A stretch of DNA of 64,000 nucleotides from Caldilineaceae bacterium SB0661_bin_32 (GTDB taxonomy: Bacteria > Chloroflexota > Anaerolineae > Caldilineales > Caldilineaceae). Location of the stretch: NCBI GenBank assembly GCA_009841235.1, contig VXMH01000076.1, positions 124,001 through 188,000 of the forward strand. The letters run 5' to 3'. A model generated the notes under the pieces. The model was not told the origin of the DNA. It searched no databases and saw nothing but the letters and a program-made list of their open reading frames with translations. A program made the translations under genes and the position numbers. Positions 50,174-59,317 of this stretch are shown one piece after another (position 1 is the first letter of the stretch; each line of letters opens with the position of its first letter).

Positions 50174-51559
50174 ATGCGATCACAGATCAGTCGTCGACAG
50201 CTATTGCAGTTGCTGGGCGCGGGAACGGCAGGGGCGGCCCTGACCGCCTGTGTCCCTGCGGCCCCCGCAGCCGCGCCCGCTGACGAGGCTATGGCGGAGC
50301 CGGAAGGTTTCGACTGGCAGCGCTACGCGGGTACCGAGCTGCGGTACGTCGGCGAGACACAGCCGCTGAGCGACCACGTGCTGTCGATTTTGCCCAAGTT
50401 TGAAGAGATGACCGGGATCAAGGTGAACACCGAGATTCTGCCGTGGGCGCAGATGGTGCAGAAGATCCGGGTCGAGCTGATGGCGAGCAACGAGGATATG
50501 GATGTCTTCCAGTTGCCCGCCGGCGCGGAGGAGAGGAACGTCTGGTTCGATGCCGGCTGGCTCAACGACATCGGCCCCTGGGTCGACGACCCGACCATGA
50601 CCCACGAGGACTACGATCTCTGGGAGGACATGGGGCAGGACTATCTGATGGCGGGCTACTCGTCAAGGGGCAGCCTGGTGTCGGTGCCGATGCAGATGAG
50701 CGCGATGATCGGCTACTACCGCAAGGATCTGTTCGAGGAGTATGGCATCGACGGGCCGCCAACGACATTTGAAGAGCTCGAAGCCGCCGCGGCAACGGTT
50801 CAGGAGCAGAGCGGCGGGGACGTTTTCGGCATCACGATGCGCGGCAAGCCGCCCGTGCCGACCTCCGTCTTCAAGGGGTTCCTCGGCGGCATGGGGATCA
50901 TGTGGGAGGACGATGACGGCGTGCCGCTTATGGATTCGGAGGAGGCCATCGCCGCCTTTGACTTCTACGGCAAACTGCTGCGCCTCTACGGACCGCCCGG
51001 CTCGCCCAACATCGACCATGTCGGCGCCGTCAACATCTTCAGCCAGGGCAAGGCCGGCATGATCATCGACGACGCCGTCTTCCGTAAGGACTTCCAGGAC
51101 CCGAGCAAGTCCACGGTGGCCGGCAATATCGGATACTTCCTGATGCCCGCAGGTCCCAACGGCCAGAGAGCTTCGGCCGGCGGCTGGAGCATCACGGTCG
51201 GCGGACTCTCGCAGAAGAAGGAGGCGAGCTGGTATCTGCTGCAGTTCATCTCCAACAAGGAGAGCATGCTCAAGTACGTACTCGACGGGGGCGCGGTGCC
51301 GCGGCGCTCGCCGTATGAGACGGAGGCGTACAAGACGCAGGCGACGCAGGACGACCTCGACTTCGTGCAGGTACTGCTCGATTCGCGGGCGATCGGCGAC
51401 TTTTCGCCGCCGGCCCCGCCATCGATCATCAACCTGATGCGGGCGCGTGAATCGATCGCGCAGGTGATCGTCACCTCGATCGAGGGCGGCGACGTTGTGG
51501 CTGCGGCGCAGAAGAGCCAGCAGGAGCTGCTGGAGATGCTGGAAGAGCAGGAAGAGTAA
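50174..51559 (+). CDS. Sugar ABC substrate-binding lipoprotein (family 1)
   Basis: A 461-residue binding protein. Tat motif ISRRQLLQLLG and lipobox LTAC with Cys26, then an Ala/Pro-rich linker. The mature domain begins ELRYVGETQPLSDHVLSILP and TGIKVNTEILPWAQMVQKIR, typical of family 1 (UgpB/MalE-like). A well-placed GGAGAACC precedes the ATG. It is first gene of an SBP-MalF-MalG operon, separated from the permeases by a hairpin. Ligand unknown. Confidence 0.93.
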   Translation: MRSQISRRQLLQLLGAGTAGAALTACVPAAPAAAPADEAMAEPEGFDWQRYAGTELRYVGETQPLSDHVLSILPKFEEMTGIKVNTEILPWAQMVQKIRVELMASNEDMDVFQLPAGAEERNVWFDAGWLNDIGPWVDDPTMTHEDYDLWEDMGQDYLMAGYSSRGSLVSVPMQMSAMIGYYRKDLFEEYGIDGPPTTFEELEAAAATVQEQSGGDVFGITMRGKPPVPTSVFKGFLGGMGIMWEDDDGVPLMDSEEAIAAFDFYGKLLRLYGPPGSPNIDHVGAVNIFSQGKAGMIIDDAVFRKDFQDPSKSTVAGNIGYFLMPAGPNGQRASAGGWSITVGGLSQKKEASWYLLQFISNKESMLKYVLDGGAVPRRSPYETEAYKTQATQDDLDFVQVLLDSRAIGDFSPPAPPSIINLMRARESIAQVIVTSIEGGDVVAAAQKSQQELLEMLEEQEE

Positions 51560-51570
51560 GCGATCTATAC

Positions 51571-51602
51571 AGTGGCCGGCGGCGCTCCTGTCGCCGGCCG
51601 CT
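51571..51602 (+). terminator. Hairpin between binding protein and permease
   Basis: AGTGGCCGGCG (51571-51581) pairs with CGCCGGCCGCT (51592-51602), with one G-U pair, followed by TTCAG. It starts 11 bases after the binding-protein stop and is probably a partial terminator or message stabiliser. Confidence 0.65.
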
Positions 51603-51642
51603 TTCAGTTTGCAGCACTAACAGTTTGTAGTGAGAGTTGCCT

Positions 51643-52656
51643 ATGCAGCGAAATGCAGGGCCGGAACCAGAGCGGACTGGGCAGGCGACGAACAGCTCCC
51701 GTGAGAATCTCGTCGAGGGCGAGAACAGCGGCCCGGCTGGCCGGGAGGCGCAGTATGCCCAGCCAACGGGCCTGTTGCGGCGGGCCTTTGCCCTGATCGA
51801 CCGCAATCTGGCGTACGTGCTGCCCGCGCCGGCGGCGATCGTAATCCTGCTGCTGATGGGTTACCCTTTCTTCTATACAGTTTCGCTGAGCTTGCAGCGG
51901 GTCAACGTTACGATGACCCGCTTTTCTTTTGTGGGCCTCGAAAACCTGTTGGAGGTCCTGACCGCAGACGAAAGATTCCTGAATGCGTTCCTGATAACGC
52001 TCTACTTCACGGTCGCCAGCCTCATTCTGGAACTGGTGCTGGCGATGATCATGGCGCTGGTGCTGAACCGGACTTTTCGCGGGCTGGGCGTTATCCGCAC
52101 CCTGTTCCTGCTGCCGCTGGTGGCGACGCCGACCGCGACGTCGGTTATCTGGCTGATCATGATGGAGCCTTCGATCGGCATCCTCAACCATTTCCTGGAG
52201 GTCGCGGGGCTGCCGCGCAGCCTGTGGGTGGCCGGCGATACGTCTGTGGTGCCCAGCCTTGTCTGGATCAACGCGTGGCACGGCGTCCCGTTCGTGATGC
52301 TGATCCTGCTGGCGGGGCTGCGCTCGCTGCCGACGGAGCCGTTCGAGGCGGCGCGCATCGACGGGGCGAGCAAGTTGCAGGAGTTCTTCCAGATCACGCT
52401 GCCGCTTCTGAAAGGGGCGATCGTCGTCGCCATGCTCTTCCGGGCTATCGATACGCTGAAAGTATTCGATGCCATCTGGATCATGACGGCCGGCGGGCCG
52501 GGCAGACGGAGTGAGACGCTGCATATCTACTCCTATCTGACGGCGTTTGAGTTTTACGATCTGGGCTATGGCTCGGCCGTAATCCTCGTCTTCATGGTGA
52601 TCATCCTGGTCATCAGCGCGGTCCTGATCAGACTGCGGCAGCGGGCATGGCTCTGA
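51643..52656 (+). CDS. Sugar ABC transporter permease, MalF type
   Basis: A 337-residue CUT1 permease with a longer polar N-terminus (about 50 residues) before helix one (AYVLPAPAAIVILLLMGYPF). The EAA loop is EPFEAARIDGASKLQEFF. ATG 51643 is preferred over TTG 51637. It follows the binding protein across a hairpin and precedes the MalG-type partner by 37 bases. Confidence 0.92.
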   Translation: MQRNAGPEPERTGQATNSSRENLVEGENSGPAGREAQYAQPTGLLRRAFALIDRNLAYVLPAPAAIVILLLMGYPFFYTVSLSLQRVNVTMTRFSFVGLENLLEVLTADERFLNAFLITLYFTVASLILELVLAMIMALVLNRTFRGLGVIRTLFLLPLVATPTATSVIWLIMMEPSIGILNHFLEVAGLPRSLWVAGDTSVVPSLVWINAWHGVPFVMLILLAGLRSLPTEPFEAARIDGASKLQEFFQITLPLLKGAIVVAMLFRAIDTLKVFDAIWIMTAGGPGRRSETLHIYSYLTAFEFYDLGYGSAVILVFMVIILVISAVLIRLRQRAWL

Positions 52657-52693
52657 ACCACCAGGCTACCGGGCAATCTACAGAGCAAGCAAC

Positions 52694-53542
52694 ATGAACA
52701 GACCGTATCTCAAGCCGATGGGAATGCGTAAAACAAGGCGGATACAGGACTCTCTTTTCTGGATCATCCTGTCAATCTTCCTGGTCTTCTTTCTGTTTAT
52801 CTTCTTCTGGATGTTCATCTCCTCGTTCAAGCCGAACCTGCTGATCGTCAGCGACCCGCCGGTATGGTTCTTCACCCCGACGCTGGCCCACTACGGCGAG
52901 GTCTTTGAGCGCAATCCTTTTGCAAGGTACCTGTTCAACAGCCTGACGATCGCGGTAAGCTCTGTGGGGCTGTCGCTCATAGTGGGGCTGCCGGCCGCCT
53001 ACAGCATCGCCAAGTACAAGCAGGACGGGCTGGCCCTGGCGCTGTTGGTGGTGCGCATGCTGCCCGGGATCACTTTTCTCGTTCCCCTCTTCATCGTCTA
53101 CAAGCGGCTGGGGCTTCTGGACACGCACGCAGGAATCGTGATTACCCACATTCTGACGGTGTTGCCGCTGATCATGTGGGTCATGATCGGCTTCTTCGAG
53201 GACGTGCCGAGCGAGCTTCTGGACGCGGCGCTGATCGACGGCTGTTCGCAACTGGGCACCATGATCCGCATCATGATCCCGCTCAGCCTGCCCGGCATCA
53301 CGGCGGTGGCGATCCTCAGTTTCATCTCCTCGTGGAACAACTTCATCTTTGTCCTCATTCTGGGCGGCTCGAAGACGATGACGCTGCCGCTGGCCGTCTA
53401 CAACTTCCTCACGTACGGCCAGGTGAATTGGGGCGCGCTCTGCGCGGCGGCCACGGTCGTCACGCTTCCGGTGCTGCTGCTGGCTCTTGTCGTACAGCGC
53501 TTCCTGGCAGGCGGGCTGACGATGGGCGCGATCAAGGGGTAA
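52694..53542 (+). CDS. Sugar ABC transporter permease, MalG type
   Basis: A 282-residue CUT1 permease. Helix one LFWIILSIFLVFFLFIFFWM, then MFISSFKPNLLIVSDPPVWF, the EAA loop ELLDAALIDGCSQLGTMI, and the ending AGGLTMGAIKG. It closes this transporter operon; another binding protein starts 224 bases downstream. Confidence 0.93.
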   Translation: MNRPYLKPMGMRKTRRIQDSLFWIILSIFLVFFLFIFFWMFISSFKPNLLIVSDPPVWFFTPTLAHYGEVFERNPFARYLFNSLTIAVSSVGLSLIVGLPAAYSIAKYKQDGLALALLVVRMLPGITFLVPLFIVYKRLGLLDTHAGIVITHILTVLPLIMWVMIGFFEDVPSELLDAALIDGCSQLGTMIRIMIPLSLPGITAVAILSFISSWNNFIFVLILGGSKTMTLPLAVYNFLTYGQVNWGALCAAATVVTLPVLLLALVVQRFLAGGLTMGAIKG

Positions 53543-53766
53543 GCGCCGCCTGGGCTGAAAAACTTGTTATGCCATATATTATGCATGCGGTATACTCTGA
53601 ACTGTCTTCGAGGAGCGAAGTTCGTTGGTGTACCCTTGCCCACCCTTTGCAGATTTTGAATGGCAACGGCATCTGGTGCCGGGGCACGCCTGCATCGCTC
53701 TGACTACGAATCGCATCGAGGCTATCGAGTGCAGCATTCACAGCCGTTCAGCAGAGGAGGAAGGCG

Positions 53767-55167
53767 ATGGCAACGAAGAGAGGAATGAGCCGGCGGGAGT
53801 TTCTGTGGGCGTCCGCGATCGGATCTGCCGGCGTAGTGGCGGCGGCATGTCAGCCGGCCGTGCCGGCAACCGATATGGCAGACGAAGGTGAGGCCGCCGC
53901 GCCGGCCATGGAGTCGGTCGAAATCCGTTTCAGCCACTGGCACGGCGGATTCTGGGATCCAATTCGTGACGGTATAGGTGAAGCGCACCCGGAGATCACG
54001 GCGATCAGCGAGTCGACGCCGTGGGGCGAATACTCGACCAAGCTGCTGACGCAGATGGTGGGCGGTGTGGCGCCAGATGTCGTCATGGTCGACAGCTACT
54101 GGCAGGGAGAATGGTTCAAGGTGCTTCTGGCACTGGATGACTCCCTGGACGCGCACGGCGTGGACAACAGCAAATGGGACGCGGATCCGTGGATGCAGTG
54201 CGGAAATGATGGGAAGATCTACTCCCTCTCCCAGGTCTACTGCCCTAACTGGCAGCTGGTGGTGAACAGAACGCTGGCCGAGCAGGAGGGCATCGATCTG
54301 CCCGATTGGGGCGACGACGGACCGGCCGCGAACTACGACGAATGGCGCTGGGACGATCTGGTCGAGCTGCTGAAGGCGACGACCAAGGTCAATGCCGACG
54401 GCGAAGTAGAACAGTGGGGACTTGCCAACAGCACCGCGCGCTTTGGCGCCGTTTCGCTCTATTTCATGTACAGCAACGGCGCCCAGGCATTGGACGACCT
54501 GTGGGGTTACAATGAGACCGAGGCGTTGATCGACTCGGAGGAGTCGGTGCAGGCGTTGCAGGACTACATCGATCTGACGCTGGTGGACAAGGTTGCGCCG
54601 ACGCCGGCCGAGGCCCAGGCGGTTCAGGGCGGTCTGTTTAATTCAGGCAAAGCTTTCTGCACAATCAGACACCCGGGCGTTGGAGATCAGCGTGTGAACC
54701 AGGAGGCGTTCGGACTCCTGTTCATGCCGGTCCCCTGGCGCGAGCACCGCGTCCAGATGATGGGCACGAACTCTTGGGGCGTGTGGAGTGGGAGCGAGAA
54801 TACCGACGCGTCCGCCACCTTTGCGATTTGGGCGACAACGAGCGAGGCGATCAGCGACTGGATCACGCCCAACATCAATCTCACCGGCTACGATATGCGG
54901 CGGGCGATCGACAAGCTGCCGGAGTTGCCGGAAGGTTGGATGCGGCGCTTCTACGAGGTCTTCCTGAGCCGCGACGAGCGCTTTACCACGCATCCGTCGG
55001 CCGCGGAGAACGTGCTCTGGATGCCCAGGTGGTACGGGCGGAAGGCGCGGTTCTTCTCCGATACGGTGCGGCGCGAATATGACAAGGTCTTCCTGGGCGA
55101 GAAGTCGATGCAGCAGGCTATGTCGGATGCCAAGGTAGAGATCGACGCCGCCCTGGCTGAGGGATAA
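53767..55167 (+). CDS. Sugar ABC substrate-binding lipoprotein (family 1)
   Basis: A 466-residue binding protein. Tat motif MSRREFLWAS and lipobox AAAC with Cys28. The mature part begins VEIRFSHWHGGFWDPIRDGIG and includes ITAISESTPWGEYSTKLLTQ and DVVMVDSYWQGEWFKVL. AGAGGAGGAAGGCG precedes the ATG. It heads an operon with an epimerase, two permeases, an amidohydrolase and a PhyH dioxygenase, so its ligand is probably an unusual sugar or sugar derivative processed by these enzymes. Confidence 0.93.
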   Translation: MATKRGMSRREFLWASAIGSAGVVAAACQPAVPATDMADEGEAAAPAMESVEIRFSHWHGGFWDPIRDGIGEAHPEITAISESTPWGEYSTKLLTQMVGGVAPDVVMVDSYWQGEWFKVLLALDDSLDAHGVDNSKWDADPWMQCGNDGKIYSLSQVYCPNWQLVVNRTLAEQEGIDLPDWGDDGPAANYDEWRWDDLVELLKATTKVNADGEVEQWGLANSTARFGAVSLYFMYSNGAQALDDLWGYNETEALIDSEESVQALQDYIDLTLVDKVAPTPAEAQAVQGGLFNSGKAFCTIRHPGVGDQRVNQEAFGLLFMPVPWREHRVQMMGTNSWGVWSGSENTDASATFAIWATTSEAISDWITPNINLTGYDMRRAIDKLPELPEGWMRRFYEVFLSRDERFTTHPSAAENVLWMPRWYGRKARFFSDTVRREYDKVFLGEKSMQQAMSDAKVEIDAALAEG

Positions 55168-55190
55168 CCGCAGACGGCATTGACTGCTTC

Positions 55191-55219
55191 CCGGTGGCCG
55201 GCGAGTCGCCGGCCACCGG
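55191..55219 (+). terminator. Perfect 14-bp-arm hairpin after binding protein
   Basis: Arms CCGGTGGCCGGCGA (55191-55204) and TCGCCGGCCACCGG (55206-55219) are exact complements with one base between. There is no T-run. It sits between the binding-protein and epimerase genes of one operon. Confidence 0.75.
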
Positions 55220-55285
55220 ACACACCCCTCCCTGACCGCGCGCGCTGGATGCGCATGCACCGGGCGCGGGCGGCCTGAACTTCAG

Positions 55286-56209
55286 ATGAATATTCTGGTT
55301 ACCGGCGGCAGCGGCAAAATCGGAGGGTACGTGCTACGCGAACTCCTGGCGGCTGGCCACACGGTGTCAAACTACAGCCAGACCGCCCCGTTCGTCGAGC
55401 CGGTCCGGCATATCGATGGTGACATCACCAATTTGGAACGGATGCGGGAAGCGTCTCAGGATCAGCAGGCCATCGTCCATCTGGCGGCGGTGCCGGGGCC
55501 CGGCATCACTACGCCGGAGCGCCTGATGTATGTCAATGATCGCGGCACCTTTAACGTGCTTGAGGCCGCAGTCGGTGCGGGCGCGGACAAGGTCATCTTC
55601 GGTTCATCCAAGGAGGCAATGAATACTGACTACGGTCAGGACGACACGCGGCCGCGCTACTTCCCAATCGATGAGGAGCATCCGGCCCAGCCGCGCAACG
55701 AGTACGGAATCAGCAAACTGATCAACGAGATCACGTGTAAACGGTTCACGGAGACCTACGGCATTCAGACCATCAGCTTGCGCATCAATCACAACTGGTA
55801 TCTGGACAGGGCCGGGGCGGCCGTCGCGGTGCGCTCTGGCTGGAGCCGGGACCGCACTGTGGCAGAGCAGTGGGAGGGATACCGGCGCTACATCGTCGAC
55901 TCCGACCTGGGCCGCTCCAACCTCTGGACGGTCACAGACGCACGCGATGCGGCGCGTGCATTCAGGCTGGCGCTGGAGAACGAGGCCATCGGACACGAGG
56001 TCTTCCTGATAAACGGCGCGGACACCTGCTCTCTGGAGGAGACGCCGGCCCTCGCCGCCCGCCATTATGGCGATGTGCCCCTGCGCCGCCCGCTGACCGG
56101 CTTCGACAGCTTTGTCTCGACCGCGAAGGCGCGCAAGCTGCTGGGATACGAGCCCCGTTACACGTGGCGGCAGAGCGAGTTTCGGGAATGGATGGAAGAG
56201 CAGCCGTGA
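55286..56209 (+). CDS. NAD-dependent epimerase/dehydratase (extended SDR)
   Basis: A 307-residue extended SDR. Nucleotide motif VTGGSGKIGG at 5-14, HLAAVPGPG, Ser107/108 in FGSSKEAM and the catalytic Tyr140-x3-Lys144 (NEYGISKLINE). The pattern fits NAD-dependent sugar epimerases or uronate dehydrogenases. It lies between the binding protein and the permease gene, and its stop overlaps the permease GTG (GTGA), so enzyme and transporter are translated together. Substrate unknown. Confidence 0.88.
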   Translation: MNILVTGGSGKIGGYVLRELLAAGHTVSNYSQTAPFVEPVRHIDGDITNLERMREASQDQQAIVHLAAVPGPGITTPERLMYVNDRGTFNVLEAAVGAGADKVIFGSSKEAMNTDYGQDDTRPRYFPIDEEHPAQPRNEYGISKLINEITCKRFTETYGIQTISLRINHNWYLDRAGAAVAVRSGWSRDRTVAEQWEGYRRYIVDSDLGRSNLWTVTDARDAARAFRLALENEAIGHEVFLINGADTCSLEETPALAARHYGDVPLRRPLTGFDSFVSTAKARKLLGYEPRYTWRQSEFREWMEEQP

Positions 56210-57141
56210 GCGCAGCCGCGCCCGCCGCCACCGACGGACGCAGAAGACGGATGTCCCGACTGCGCCTGCGCGAGGCGATTGACGGCTACATCTGCATCGC
56301 ACCCTGGGTGCTGGGCTTCATCATCTTCACCGCCTTCCCCATCATCGCCTCCTTCGTGCTCTCCTTCAGCCGCTACACGATCCTCGACCCGCCCCGCTTT
56401 ATCGGCCTGGACAACTACACAAAGATGGTGAGCGGCGATCCCTTGTTCTGGCAGTCGCTCAAGGTGACGGTGATCTACACCGTCCTCCTGGTCCCGCTGG
56501 GCACAGTTGGCGGTTACTTGCTGGCGCTGCTGCTCAACCAGGCGGTGAAAGGGGTTGGCTTCTTTCGCACCGTATTCTACCTGCCGGTGGTTACGCCTGC
56601 TATCGCCTCCTCCTATCTGTTTGCCTGGATCCTCAACCCGGAGATCGGTCTGGTCAACAACTTTCTGGCCAGCATCGATATCGAGGGACCGCAATGGTTT
56701 GCTTCGCGCCAGTGGGTGATACCCAGCTTCATCATCATGAGCCTGTGGGGACTGGGCGGCAACATGATCCTCTATTTGGCCGGCCTGCAAGGGGTACCGA
56801 CCGTACTTTACGAAGCGGCGATGCTGGACGGGGCCGGCACGTGGGCCAAGTTCCGAAACGTCACCCTGCCCATGACCTCCCCCGTCATCTTCTTCACCTT
56901 TCTCACCGGCATGATCGGCACATTCCAGGTGTTCACAGGCGCCTACGTCATAACCAGCGGTGGCCCGGCCGACGCTTCGCTGTTCTACATTCTCTATCTC
57001 TATCAGAATGCCTGGAACTACCTCAAGATGGGTTACGCGGCCGGCCTGGCCTGGGTTCTTTTCGCAATCATTTTTGTGCTGACACTCATTTCTCTGCGCG
57101 TTTCGGGACGGTACGTCTACTACGAAGGGGCGGTCAGATAG
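56206..57141 (+). CDS. Sugar ABC transporter permease, MalF type
   Basis: A 311-residue CUT1 permease. GTG 56206 overlaps the epimerase stop by four bases and has GGAAGAG upstream. Cytoplasmic Arg-rich start (GRRRRMSRLRLREAI), helix one YICIAPWVLGFIIFTAFPII, EAA loop VLYEAAMLDGAGTWAKF, and the ending GRYVYYEGAVR resembling the MalF-type permease at 13248. Its MalG-type partner follows after 96 bases. Confidence 0.91.
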   Translation: MSAAAPAATDGRRRRMSRLRLREAIDGYICIAPWVLGFIIFTAFPIIASFVLSFSRYTILDPPRFIGLDNYTKMVSGDPLFWQSLKVTVIYTVLLVPLGTVGGYLLALLLNQAVKGVGFFRTVFYLPVVTPAIASSYLFAWILNPEIGLVNNFLASIDIEGPQWFASRQWVIPSFIIMSLWGLGGNMILYLAGLQGVPTVLYEAAMLDGAGTWAKFRNVTLPMTSPVIFFTFLTGMIGTFQVFTGAYVITSGGPADASLFYILYLYQNAWNYLKMGYAAGLAWVLFAIIFVLTLISLRVSGRYVYYEGAVR

Positions 57142-57237
57142 TCTCCCGTTCCCGGTGGTCAGGCGCTGGCCGGCGACGACTTTCAGGAACTTGAAACCGG
57201 TAGTTTGGGGCTTACAAGTGGTTGGGGCGCGACTACA

Positions 57238-58164
57238 ATGACCATTAAGGCGCGGGTAGGCTCGAAGAATAGACAGACCGGCGGTTGGAGTTCGGGCTGG
57301 TTGCAGAGCGCGAGCGGAAAACAGGTTGCCGGTCAGGCCTTGATCTACCTATTGTTGCTCGCAGTCGGCTTTATGCTGGCTGTCCCCTTTATCTGGCTGA
57401 TCTCCAGTTCGCTGAAGACCGAGACCGACGCATTCGCCATCCCGCCGAGCTTCATCCCCAACCCCGTGCAGTGGAGCAACTATGTGACGGGGTTGACCGA
57501 GTTCCCCTTCGTTCGCTCCACCATCAACACGATGATCCTCGTTGTCTGGGTGATGGTGGGGACGGTGCTGAGCGCCAGCCTGGTTGCCTACGGCTTCGCG
57601 CGCGTGCGCTTTCCCGGGCGCACCTCCCTCTTTATCCTGGTGCTGAGCACGATGATGATTCCCTCGCACGTGACGCTGATCCCGCAGTATCTGCTGTTTC
57701 GCGAGCTGAAATGGCTGGACTCGTTCAAGCCGCTGATCGTGCCCAGCTTCTTCGGCGGCGGCGCCTTCTACATCTTCCTGCTGCGGCAGTTCTTTCTGAC
57801 GATTCCCTTGGACTACGACGACGCCGCGCGTATCGACGGCTGCGGCACCTTCGCTATTTTCTGGCGCATCATCCTGCCGCTTTCGAAACCGGCGCTAGGC
57901 ACAATGGCGATCTTTACCTTTATGGGCCAGTGGAACGCCTTTTTTGAGCCGCTCATCTATCTGAACCGTTTCGAATCGCAGCCGCTGGCCGTGGCGCTGA
58001 CCACCTGGGTGCAGACCGCCCACGGCTCAACCTCCATGCACTATGTTCCCTGGGTGGCGATCATGGCCGTTTCAACGCTGATCGCGCTGCCGCCCGTCAT
58101 GGTCTTCTTCTTTGCCCAGCGGCATTTCATCCAGGGTGTGGTCGTGAGCGGGATGAAAGGATAG
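57238..58164 (+). CDS. Sugar ABC transporter permease, MalG type
   Basis: A 308-residue CUT1 permease. A polar N-terminus of about 35 residues precedes helix one (ALIYLLLLAVGFMLAVPFIW); EAA loop DYDDAARIDGCGTFAIFW; ending QGVVVSGMKG. ATG 57238 is taken as start; the frame opens at a GTG/TTG region further upstream without support. The amidohydrolase gene follows after 48 bases. Confidence 0.92.
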   Translation: MTIKARVGSKNRQTGGWSSGWLQSASGKQVAGQALIYLLLLAVGFMLAVPFIWLISSSLKTETDAFAIPPSFIPNPVQWSNYVTGLTEFPFVRSTINTMILVVWVMVGTVLSASLVAYGFARVRFPGRTSLFILVLSTMMIPSHVTLIPQYLLFRELKWLDSFKPLIVPSFFGGGAFYIFLLRQFFLTIPLDYDDAARIDGCGTFAIFWRIILPLSKPALGTMAIFTFMGQWNAFFEPLIYLNRFESQPLAVALTTWVQTAHGSTSMHYVPWVAIMAVSTLIALPPVMVFFFAQRHFIQGVVVSGMKG

Positions 58165-58212
58165 CGTTTTGCAGCCCGTACTTGCCGCAATATCAGGAGA
58201 GGGTAAACGCCC

Positions 58213-59301
58213 GTGATCATCGACGCCCATTTCCACATCTTTCCCCCGCTCGGCAGAGCATCCGTTGAGGAGGACCCGCTGCAGCCGCTGCGGATGAAGT
58301 TCTGGCAATATCACATGCGCGACAGCCGCCGCTTCCGCCGCAAAGCCGATGACGAACCGGTGCCCGAGCCGTTCCTGAATTGGGACTCGGACGACCTCAA
58401 CGAGATGCCGGAGGTGAACTTTCGTATGGCTGACTTTGGCCGCGCGGAGATCACCGTTGACGGCGTCGACTACTATACGCAGGCCTATCCCCCAAGCCTG
58501 ATCAACTGTGAAGCGCCGCCCGAGCGCATGATCGGGGAGATGGACCTGGTGGGCGTGGACATGGGTGTTCTCCAGCACGACCACATCTACGGTGCGCTCA
58601 ACGAATACTACGGCGAGCAGATGCGGCGCTTTCCCAACCGCTTCATCGGGCTGGCCCAGGTGCGGGAATGGGAGGCGGACAGCCCGGCGGAACATGAACG
58701 GCTGGAGCAGGCGGTCTGCGAACATGGCCTCATGGGTCTCTATTTCAGCGTCGAGCCGTTCGCGCTGAGCAACTACGCCGACCACCTGGACGACGCCAGG
58801 TTCGAGCCGCTGTGGGAGAAGGTGCGCGAGCTCGGAATCCCCGTCTGGTGGTATCTGCACAGCCGTCAGCGCGACCGTCTTGGCGGGTTCATGGAACATG
58901 TCGCGGAACTCGACCGCTGGGCTGCGGCGCATCCCGATATCCCCGCCGTGCTCACGCATGGCATCGACACGTTCAGCATGAGGCGCGGCGAGGAGCGCTA
59001 TCAGATTCCCGATACACTGATGACGCTGCTCAAGCGCCCGAACATGCACGTTGAGGTGCTGTTCTGCGCCTTCTGGCCGGAATACCCGTTCCCCGGCGCC
59101 CAGAAAAAGATCAGGGAGCTGCGCGAGGAGATCGGCGTCCACAAGCTGATGTGGGGCACCGATATGCCCTACTGCTCCGGCTCCTGGTGCACATACAAGC
59201 AGGCGATCGACTACATTCGCGTGCATTGTGCGTTTCTCTCAGAGGATGAGAAGGCGCTGATCCTGGGCGGAAACGCCGCCCGCATGTTCAATTTGCAGTG
59301 A
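58213..59301 (+). CDS. Amidohydrolase-family protein (ACMSD/amidohydrolase_2 type)
   Basis: A 362-residue TIM-barrel metal enzyme. The N-terminal metal motif is IIDAHFHIFPP (His6, His8), AVLTHGIDTF supplies the later His, and KLMWGTDMPYCSG supplies the C-terminal Asp. AARMFNLQ is the usual family ending. Members hydrolyse or decarboxylate small cyclic or carboxylic substrates, including lactones. GTG 58213 has AGGAGAGGG upstream. It is cotranscribed with the sugar transporter and the following PhyH gene, so it probably works on the imported compound. Confidence 0.88.
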   Translation: MIIDAHFHIFPPLGRASVEEDPLQPLRMKFWQYHMRDSRRFRRKADDEPVPEPFLNWDSDDLNEMPEVNFRMADFGRAEITVDGVDYYTQAYPPSLINCEAPPERMIGEMDLVGVDMGVLQHDHIYGALNEYYGEQMRRFPNRFIGLAQVREWEADSPAEHERLEQAVCEHGLMGLYFSVEPFALSNYADHLDDARFEPLWEKVRELGIPVWWYLHSRQRDRLGGFMEHVAELDRWAAAHPDIPAVLTHGIDTFSMRRGEERYQIPDTLMTLLKRPNMHVEVLFCAFWPEYPFPGAQKKIRELREEIGVHKLMWGTDMPYCSGSWCTYKQAIDYIRVHCAFLSEDEKALILGGNAARMFNLQ

Positions 59302-59317
59302 AAGGAATGGCGCCCAG

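Noticed and set aside
53564..53596. TTGTTA...TATACT as promoter of the 53767 operon
   Set aside because: The spacer is 21 bases and no better -35 lies at 16-18 bases from TATACT.
58072..59226. 384-codon minus-strand open frame opposite the amidohydrolase gene
   Set aside because: Antisense to clear metal-binding motifs of the amidohydrolase; no ribosome site.
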